Of a DNA stretch of 40,000 bases, positions 1-40,000 are shown in pieces (positions within the stretch are counted from its first letter, which is position 1; every line of letters starts with the position of its first letter). The stretch comes from Glandiceps talaboti. Lineage: Eukaryota; Hemichordata; Enteropneusta; Spengelidae. The DNA lies in NCBI RefSeq assembly GCF_964340395.1, contig NC_135563.1:16504001-16544000 (forward strand), in the 5' to 3' direction. Under the pieces are notes generated by a model. The model saw nothing but the letters and a program-made list of their open reading frames with translations. It ran no database searches and was not told where the DNA came from. The position numbers and the translations under genes are program-made.

Positions 1-835
1 CGAGACTATCATACATGTACTCTTGAATGTGTCACCAATGCCATATGCAAATCCTGTTCATGATAAACGTCACTATTTCAGATACTTGTAGTTTTTTGGT
101 TAAGTGACAACTTCTTGGGTTCACATTTTAATGATTTTTGTAGGGAAGAAATATTGGGATGATGAATTTATTTATATTATGATGAATTCAGATAAATCCT
201 AAGTTCAGTGTAAACAACAGCAAGAATCCCTCTCATCACATGTCTTCACTGAAATATCCTAGACTGAAAGATCAGTCACGGCCATTGAGGGTGCTCTTCT
301 CACCCCTTTCGACAAGGACCCTCCTGGTGATGTATTTTATTTACAGTGCATAGGTTGAATGAGAGCGGTTGTATTGACTGGTAATACACATATCTTTACT
401 GACTCCATGTTAGCCTCGCTTCTAGACTGTATCCGGCAAACCTTACTTTCGTTGCATCCATCCATCCATCCATCCATCAAGTCAATTTCAACGTCAAATT
501 TATCGGCGAAAGTTCAGAAGTTTTCTGAACAAGATTATGCGGCATGTGGCGTGAATTCAGTATCAATTGATTGATCGATTAAATCCAACTGCAACGTTCA
601 CTGAAATTATCCGAACTTTCCATTAACATAAAACATGTATCATGGAAATCCATTTCAACATCCATGGATGAGTTACCTGGTTGGATTAACACATGATGAT
701 ACCACATGCATTGCGGTCATTGCACGAAATGTGCATATATCACGTGATGAAGTAACTCGACAAGCCTAGCACGAATTCCAGTTATTCATCGGCATTGCGA
801 GATCATTAGTTATGATACAACCGTGCATGCTCTAG
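1..835 (-). other. 3' flank and probable 3' UTR of the receptor gene
   Basis: No coding exon is recognisable. On the gene's strand, AATAAA occurs at 341-336 and 172-167 and ATTAAA at 132-127, so a 3' UTR of about 0.5-0.7 kb is plausible. A short (CATC)6 tract lies at 455-478. The open frame at 359-574 on the plus strand is interrupted by this microsatellite and resembles no family. Confidence 0.4.
336..341 (-). promoter_or_regulatory. candidate polyadenylation signal AATAAA
   Basis: This is the first AATAAA hexamer below the stop codon on the gene's strand, about 495 nt downstream. The hexamer is common in AT-rich DNA and no transcript end is visible, so the call is weak. Confidence 0.25.
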
Positions 836-31436
<30,601 letters not shown>

Positions 31437-32587
31437 TCTGGACGTCAATGAATTCAAATTCGATGCAACAATCCCACTTCCAGGGTCGTACATGAAACGG
31501 GCCTCGGTGGATATAAATTACCATTCAAGAATCCATATAAATTACATTCATGGATATATACTCCTATAGGAAAGATATCCGTTGCGAGAACTGAACGTGA
31601 GGGATACCACGTTTTATGGAGTGAATACAACGCTATCACGAAAAGGGACTTTAAACGCCGGACCTATCCACACGCTTGAAGTAGAAAACAAACCAAACTT
31701 GGTAAACAATTGCACAATTAATGTTTCCTTTTCCGACTATGATTGATCATCCATAAAAGTTAACACAGTGCTTGTCCATGACGTGTCAAGCGGGTAATAG
31801 AAGGTCAATGACAACAAAAACACGACGACGAATAAGGCTGCAGGATGCGATTTCTAAACCTGAGAAGATGAAAACATCCCTTCGTTGATCTCCTTCTCCG
31901 GCAGAGAACGTGATTGGTGAGATGTGGTAGCCATGGTTACAAGGTGCATTAACAAATGAAATTTACGTTGTCGTCATATCGTCTGTGGTGATTTGACAGA
32001 AATATGATTAATATGTATTGCAAATCACCGGATCAAATTGGTAGAGTGGTCTTAGGTAAACCACAGAGCAATCTGTCACGTTAGCAGGTGCATTGATTGA
32101 AATATACCAACGATGAGCCTGTTGACAATTCTGATAACGTTCATCTCACTATCCACACGGTTGGTTCCACCACCCAACTTGAGTACAAGCTGTGAGCAAT
32201 ACAAACTCTCTTCTTCTCATTTATTATTCTGAATCCAACAGAGCTGTGACTTTAGTTATAGATTTCAACCTTAACATCGATTGATTGTAATGGTCTCGTT
32301 AAAACTTCTTGTCCATAGCGCTCTCTCTCACATTACGCGCAATATGCAATGCAGATGTACGAGTCAGACTATGTCGAAGTAGAATTTGAATATGCAATAA
32401 AGTAAACTAAAACTAACAGACATGTAGCTGAATGAGAAGGATTTACTCAAACACTACTACGTTGTTAGACAAATGTGTTTTTATTTCCACCGTTAACATT
32501 AGAGTAAGAATGTCGTATTTCGTCTGCCAACTGACTGCAACACGACGTTGTTTGCTTTCAAATGACGTTGATAACTTGCTATATAAT

Positions 32588-32588
<1 letters not shown>
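31437..32588 (-). other. upstream flank and putative promoter region
   Basis: On the gene's strand this is 5' of the start codon. It contains the in-frame TAA (31520-31518) and alternative ATG (31493). No TATA box is convincing. An X-box-like palindrome GTAGCCATGGTTAC lies near 31928-31941. No other gene is visible. Confidence 0.4.
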
Positions 32589-32683
<95 letters not shown>

Positions 32684-32697
32684 CCTGCCAGCTTGTC

Positions 32698-32758
<61 letters not shown>

Positions 32759-32760
32759 TC
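32589..32760. repeat. (CTGT)n microsatellite, two blocks
   Basis: About 23 units to 32682, a short CTACCTGCCAGCTTGTC break, then about 15 more units, decaying into GTTCGTCCGTCTGC. Cys-Leu-Ser-Val frames on the plus strand are artefacts. Confidence 0.97.
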
Positions 32761-35280
32761 GTTCGTCCGTCTGCCTGTCGATCTGTTTATCCGTGAATAC
32801 TTCTTTCTCTATTGCATATCAAAGGATAATAACAAATAAAAGCTATCAAACGTAAAAAATCGTTTTACTTTAATTACTTCGAAGCACAAGAACGAAATAC
32901 AAATAAATTGCATTAGACAATCTAGGTATTAGACAACAATACGGACCACTTAATATGTATAAATATAGATACATAATATATAGTTAAATACGATTAAATG
33001 TGTTGCCATGGATACGATCATGTAGTAGAATGATTACGGTAGCAAGATTTCTTTCTGTTGTCACTTCGCATTATATTTGTACAACATGTGACATTTTGTA
33101 AATAAAGCACCCATTGTGGATTTCATATGTCAAGAAAAAGTCAAAATACCAAAAACTAACTTAAAACATACATAGTAATTGAACATTTGAAATTGCCTCT
33201 AACAGAATAACAGGAACTTCGATTCCCTCGTACGCTGATTGAAGAGAGGAACATTTCTTGACTTAAAGTTGTGTCATTGCACTGAAATCATATTGTTGCC
33301 ATGGATACGATGATGAGATAGAGGTATGATAGTTCCGAAATCAGAGCGTAGTTCTTTTACCGTGTGTATTTCGGCTACCTCACAAACAACCTTCTTCAGC
33401 TGCATGATATTCGATACCGTTCACTGACGTTGACTTGTCAGACGACCGTATATATCTACCCTCTGAGTTCGAAAATACTACTAAAGATAGACATATGCTT
33501 TTTTACAAAGATGCCTACTTTCAGTCATATTTTATTTGGTGGGTATCTACATCGATGAAAACAATGAAGAGTTTTGAATAATTAGATTTCAACGAAAACT
33601 TTATCCGCTATAAAACGCAGGTGGTTGATGAACGACTGCGTCTAAGTCTAGTCAGTAGATATCGCTATAGGTAATGGTTCCTCAATGCCATTTTTAAAAC
33701 ACACATTATAAAAGTGATTGCCTTTGGAGAAGTTTCCACGAATTTGTTAGAGATTTAGCTCAGTTATTTTCAGAATGTTGTAAGTTTAATCAGGAAAGAT
33801 TTAAACACAAAGAAAATATCTCTCTAATCCGCCATGACATTTAAAAACCCAGCTAACTAGGTAGGTAAATAAATGAAGCGCTTTGAAACTGGATACGGAT
33901 CCCAGGGGGAATTTACACAAATTGCCCTGCCGATGATGCATGTGAACCTAACGTTAATCGTCATTTTCCATTAGGTTTGGCTGTTGTTTCGTCTACATTT
34001 TACTTGCCTTGTTTTTTTTTAATTTTTAAAAAAATGACAGCCAACACGAGTTGTTCAATGACATTGAAAGGGTAATAGTGACTCACAAACTTAAAAAACT
34101 CGAACGCATACCATGACATTGTTGTATCACTTTCACTATATCGTGCAAACTTCATTAAGTGCTATGCAAAACTATTTCTAAAGATTGAAATATGAACATA
34201 CCGTGAAATTTGCACTCGATAGGGTGACATATGCTTGCTTTTAGATTATACATATACCAAAGATAATATAAGTATTGAAAGAAAACCCCAAATGAGGATC
34301 TTCTCTTGTGACTCATTGTGTGCCGTGTCTACTGGTGTATCATTCCATAACAACTAGTAAAATTAAATCTGCTTAAAAACCGTAAATTTGTACTGGGATT
34401 AGCCACGCCCCCTCAATGACCCTGTCAATTTGCTATTGAGCAACAATCCGTGACTAATTATGGACCATTTTGACGTCACATACTGGTGAACAGTAATCCA
34501 CTTACATTTTTGTATGCAATCTTTTGACAAAGGTAGTCAAGTCTCGGGCGCCTCGAGGATAAATTTTGCATTATATCCGAAAGTAACTCTTTTCAGTAAT
34601 CATGATCGGGGGAAGATGCTAATAAATTGTATGTTTTCAAGGTTGAGTTTTGATGTCTTTCACGAGTCAGTGCGTCCTAATCTGTCTTTTTCCTGCCATA
34701 TGCCGTCAGAGAATACAATTGATAAATGACGTCAATTGTAATATTCGTGTTATTTCGGGATTACTTCGGAAATAACAATAAATAATGATAATAATATTAA
34801 TATGAGTCTTGGAATTTTCAACATGTTGTTTCACGTACAAATTTGATGTATAGTTTTAAAACGCTATAAATAATCGAGGTGATTTATCGGTATAAATAAT
34901 CGAGGTGATTTAACGCTAGAAGTTATCGAGGTGATTTATTCGACAATTGTTTTCACGTTGCATGACAAATACAATTCATATTACGGGATGTTGTATCATT
35001 GCTTCGTTTCCTTAATTCGGTGTTGTGTAACCTATCTTTCCGTTATGTAGGAATCAAAGTGGTGGTTTGTCAATTGCTTAGACGTGCTGGTATATTGATT
35101 GATGATACAAGCGAGCAGTTGAAAGAAAGAGATATATTACAAAGTGTTCGTCTCAATGAGTTGCTTTACAAAAAGGAATATTAAAAGTTGCGTAGTGTCC
35201 ATTTTTTAGTCAGTGTATTATGTTTTGCTTCATTAGAAATCGTTTCCTACAATCAAAAGATAGTCCACTGAGGGGGCACA
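32761..35280. other. intergenic sequence without a supported gene
   Basis: AT-rich sequence. An 18-bp block TGTTGCCATGGATACGAT occurs at 33001 and 33294, and a 26-bp tandem repeat lies at 34865-34942. The open frames at 33364, 34514 and 34999 are short and unsupported. Confidence 0.6.
34865..34942. repeat. 26-bp tandem repeat, three copies
   Basis: TCGAGGTGATTTA recurs with its C at 34875, 34901 and 34927, exactly 26 bp apart. The first two units share TATAAATAATCGAGGTGATT; the third is changed to GAAGTTATCGAGG. Confidence 0.92.
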
Positions 35281-35770
35281 ACGAATCAAATCAAATAAAT
35301 CAAATAAATCAAATCACATTAACGAAACGAAACGATACCATCCAAATCAAATCACTTTAAACCAAAACCAAACGAAAGCAAACCAAACCCAAAACCAAAC
35401 CAAACCAAACCAAACCAAACTAAACCAAACCAAACCATACAAAACCAAACCAAACCAAACCAAACCAAACCAAATCATACCAAACCAAACCCCAAACCAA
35501 ATCAAACCAAATCAAAAGAAACGAAACGAAACGAAACGAAACCATACCAAACCAAACCAAACCAAACCAAACCATACCAAACCAAACCATATAAAAACAA
35601 ATGAAATAAAATAATATTCAGCGAAATCAAATCAACGAAAATTCATTAGAATGCACTGAAATGGAATCAAGCCAATTGAAATCAAGCCCAGCAAATCAAC
35701 TTATATAAAATCCAATCCAATCAAACCAAGCCAAATCAAATTAACTCAAATCAATTCAAATCAATATACT
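35281..35770. repeat. degenerate (AACCA)n / (AAATC)n pentanucleotide array
   Basis: About 490 bp of five-base units: AAATC at the edges, CAAAC/AACCA in the centre and a GAAAC block at 35519-35540. One strand is almost free of G, and the array has no open frame. Confidence 0.92.
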
Positions 35771-38261
35771 TGTATATTAAGCTACCATCATTTCTACTCA
35801 CTGGCGTCGGATTACGTCACTTTCCTTTCATGCTAATCCTATGTATATGAGATACATGTTATTATGATCTGTAATTATAATATCACTACACAGTTTAATC
35901 ATTGGGTATGTGAAACGATCAGAGAGCTAGAGGTAAAAAACCAGTGGTTTCAAAATGCCCCGATTGCCATACGCTGTCATTGAAAGGAGAAAACAACGAT
36001 CTTATCAAAGTAAGGAGCAATTTCAGTTCATGGTTACGACCAAGTGAACATCCCCAATCTTGACTCCAATCTCATCAATGAGACCACGTGCTTCTAATGG
36101 ATGATCCTTGTGAAATTATAATATTAATATAACTTTAGTGGGGGTCATGACCTCATCTGTGTTATTACAGAAGCAGAATATAAACACGTTCGAGCTGTGA
36201 CTATCTATCAGTGCAGTCACCTTGGCCTCGTTATGGGCAAGTGGAAATGATGAAATCATGAAAATTACCTCCCAGTTTATATCTCACTACAACTGCAAAC
36301 AGTAATTAACTCTGAACATCTATGTAAATCCAGATAATTTGTAGGGACCATTTAACGGTTAAAACATGGTAATCTGGAAAGTTAGCTTTATCTATAAATT
36401 GTACTTGACGACGAGGAATAAATTTTGTATATGGACAAGTTACAATTAATGTTTCAGAACGTTCTTAGAATATCAATATAAATTTTCCGTTGAAGGGAAA
36501 AGTACTTGTAAGTGTACATTCTGTTATTACTCAACTAATTTATATGCAAATTATAGATAAAAACTCCGATTAGTATGTAAGCCTATACCTTGTAAAGAGA
36601 AAAATGTGGGTTTACAGATTAGTGTATTAATTAGGCGAGCTTGCGAAGGAATCCCGGCTGATGAGAATACTTTATGGAACTAATTGATTAGACACAATTT
36701 AGGACACATACACATTATGCTACTGAGCGATCTACACTTTGATTGGTACAATTACAAATATTGTATGTATCATAGAACTCGCGTAATAAGCGAAACTCTT
36801 AGAATTATGGACGAACTAAAAGGTTCAAACCAAATACCTATTTGCCTCTCTTCACCTGTCGTTTGACCTCTATTTAATTGATACTCCACATAATAGTCAT
36901 TATACGATATGTCGTAAAAGACGGCTTTTAAGATTTCACTCGCTGATGATTTTTTACATCTTACCTTTTTTTATTTTCATTCTGTCTCGTCTTGGATCGT
37001 AAATTAAGAAATGCTATGTTGTTCGTTTTCGACCTTAAGTTTATGGTTTACTACCAGGTAACGTATTCACAAGATCAATTCCGAAATAGCAATCATGATG
37101 ATATAGCGTTGGTTAAACTTGTTGTAAAGCAGTCATTGCAGGATTCTCAATTATGTCTTCGTGTGCTGGAATATCAACGTTACAGTCATGTACAAGGGCT
37201 TTTACTGAAAGCTCCACATGGCACGAATATGAAAACAGAAATTCCAACACAAAAGTTCATATCTCACTGTCGCTTCTAGGATCTACATTAATTTTTCACT
37301 TTTGTTGCATTTTATCGAATTAATTCCTTTCTTTTACACATTTTTTCTTACAATGTGACAAGAATCTCTTCACATACAGATACACTTGAAACATTTCTAA
37401 CTATGGTAAATGGCGCTGCATTACTAGTGCGATCACGTGAGTAGTAGGACACCAGACACTTAGGTGGACATTAGTTACTAAGAGTGAAGGTATTCACAAA
37501 GCGCTGGTTGGAGTAGACAAACTAAGTACTCACAATTACAAAACACCCATGATTCATACTAAGTTTGACATTGATCGTTCCTTTGTCCTATGCAGTCACT
37601 TTAAGGAAGTGACAGAGATCCAGATTTTAAAGCTAAGGTAAAAGAAATTAAATAACAAACAATAAAATTGTATTGTATGGTTTTAAAGACACAATAACAG
37701 AAGCTTTGGTGTATACAAGTATACTACATATATATGTAACGGCTAATAGCTCATTATGGTCCACTTGTAAGTGTATAACCATGCACAGAACTTGTATGAT
37801 GAACTTATGAATGATGAGCTGCCATAACTGTAACTGGAATATTATTTTTTCGATCAGACAACCTGCAACATTCACTGAAAATTGTTAAAATGTGAATAAG
37901 TAGGCACTGTTCAGTGGTCGATTGAAGAATACCGACAAGCTGATATTGTGATCGCGGGGTGGGGGTTGGTGTGGGGGTGATCTTTCGGTGTTGACCCCAA
38001 ATTTAATTTGATTGGGTGTATTGTGTACCATTATGTGTACATCTGTACGAATGTATTTACCTACAGGTCGGTGAGTAAATACTGTTCAGTGTGTACGGTA
38101 TTACGATTAAGTCATATTTAACTATGGTTTCAAAGAACGTTGCAGTTGCAGCTAGTGTAGCCTTAATATGTCGCCTTCTATAGCATGTATAACAACAGAT
38201 CAATACTATCTATAGATTTATAGAATAAAGCGAACAACATTCAGAATCAAATATATCCACA
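35771..38261. other. intergenic sequence without a supported gene
   Basis: AT-rich. The open frames at 36684, 36992 (95 residues) and 37648 show no family signature. A G-rich stretch CGGGGTGGGGGTTGG lies near 37955. Confidence 0.5.
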
Positions 38262-38735
<474 letters not shown>

Positions 38736-40000
38736 AATTGACAGTCCATAGTTTTCGTATTTAACAACCTTCTCCTGGTTTTGATTACAAAGCCAGAATT
38801 ACCCCCCCCCCAGTAAAGACGACATTTTTCAAAGGCTCGTTTCCATATTTGGTACATTACTCAATATATCCATTCATAGTCTTATTACATGTAAATATTG
38901 TTATAAGTGTCACAGTTGTAATATTCATTTGTAGTTAAATTTACATATTCAAGTTACTAGTACATCCATGTCCTGTTATACTAGTAGCCATGTCAGGCCC
39001 TTTTTAAAAGCTTCTTTTGCTTTATCAAACGTGTAGTAGTTGGATAGATCTCATTTAAAGATGAAAAGTGACAATTGAATGACTAAAATCGGTTTATACT
39101 GTTCTTAGTTGTGTATATTGTATTGAGTATTTATTTACTGCAACGCGTGTGAGGTGAATGTAAGTCACGGAATTGAAGTCGTGGCCCGCAAAGTATCGTA
39201 TGACTTTGCTTTGTACTATTTTCAGACACAGACAAACAAAGGAAAACCAAGTGCAATTTACCAACTCACAAGTGACTGCTATTTGTTCCTGTCTTGTTTT
39301 CAAGGAAACTGACCATCTTTTATTTCCCTATGGTGCTAACACAATATTTGGCTGCCATATCAGATTCTAAAATGGCTTAAAATTGGTATACATTTATTAC
39401 ACTTGTACGGTAACTCCTGATTTTTTTTCAATGTTTCTGAAACAAAATACCAGCAAAAGTACAAGATGTTGATTTAGATGCGCATAACACATTAATGTAA
39501 CCCCTGAAACCATGATCAGCTTTTGGGTTGAAATACTTAAGGAAGTGTTACAAGGATACGTATTGCGTGGAATGAATCACTCCTAATCAATACATCTAAA
39601 ATCAACTGATCCCCAAGGGATTACCTACGACGGGTATACATGATAAGATATTCGATTTTTTAAAAGAACTGCATATATGTTAATAACATTGCGTATATAT
39701 GAAAGCTAAAAATAACCAACGCAGTGGTTCGTTGAAAATAAAATGTCATGGTTTACTACTGTCACTAAATGATTTATGTTGGAATTTAAATCGAAGAAAT
39801 ATCAAAGGACTCGTCCTCGACAATCTCACGTATTTCTTTGATCGATCTGGTCGATTTAAAGCTATTTGTCTTATATAAGCCCTGTGACTGGTTTTTGCCT
39901 AGGAATTAAATTGGGAGAAACTCTAATATGCCACGCAATATTACAGAGACCAGGTAAAATGCAGAAGGTTACAAAACACCATTCGCATTACTGTACTTTA
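38736..40000. other. intergenic sequence without a supported gene
   Basis: AT-rich, with a run of ten C at 38802-38811. Short frames at 39094-39370 on both strands show no recognisable signature. Confidence 0.5.

Noticed and set aside
31591-31625. TATA-like CATAAAAC upstream of exon 1
   Set aside because: A poor match, common in AT-rich DNA and without an initiator or mapped transcript start.
32432-32855. Cys-Leu-Ser-Val repeat frames resembling a cysteine-rich protein
   Set aside because: Translation of (CTGT)n; the period equals the microsatellite.

Overview
The window is AT-rich, intron-rich animal DNA carrying one recognisable protein-coding gene. Seven GT-AG exons on the minus strand (31436 down to 836) join into a 1503-nt reading frame for a 500-residue Cys-loop receptor subunit of the nicotinic acetylcholine receptor (nAChR) family. 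The frame stays open across all six junctions. Two exons have the family's conserved sizes (45 nt and 110 nt). Density of tetranucleotide microsatellites (ATCC, ACAT, CTGT, AAAC, AATC), tRNA-derived and LINE-derived debris, and an alpha7/alpha9-like but 'non-alpha' receptor suggest a marine invertebrate, perhaps a lophotrochozoan or an invertebrate deuterostome. I cannot name the species.

Layout: 1-835 is the 3' flank, holding the likely 3' UTR. 836-9093 holds exons 7 to 2 with introns of 0.5-2.2 kb. 9094-31372 is a 22.3-kb first intron made almost entirely of repeats. 31373-31436 is exon 1, coding the signal peptide. 31437-40000 is upstream flank with microsatellites and no gene I can support.

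The repeats have several layers. (1) A ~330-bp element with 12-bp terminal inverted repeats sits inside a ~22-bp minisatellite in intron 4, so the repeat unit reads through when the insert is removed. (2) A 254-bp element in intron 1 has 17-bp perfect terminal inverted repeats. (3) A ~1-kb interspersed family has three copies in intron 1, one inverted and one with a private CTACA-type expansion. (4) A second family runs into (ACAT)n tails. (5) There is a tRNA-derived SINE and the 3' end of a dead LINE. (6) Short tandem duplications have periods of 26, 32, 55 and 60 bp. Most long open frames elsewhere are translations of microsatellites.

No CRISPR array, operon, phage or prokaryotic system is present. 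The most notable protein observation is that the receptor lacks the loop-C cysteine pair that defines alpha subunits and has glycine at pore position 2', while the rest of the pore helix is strongly alpha7-like.
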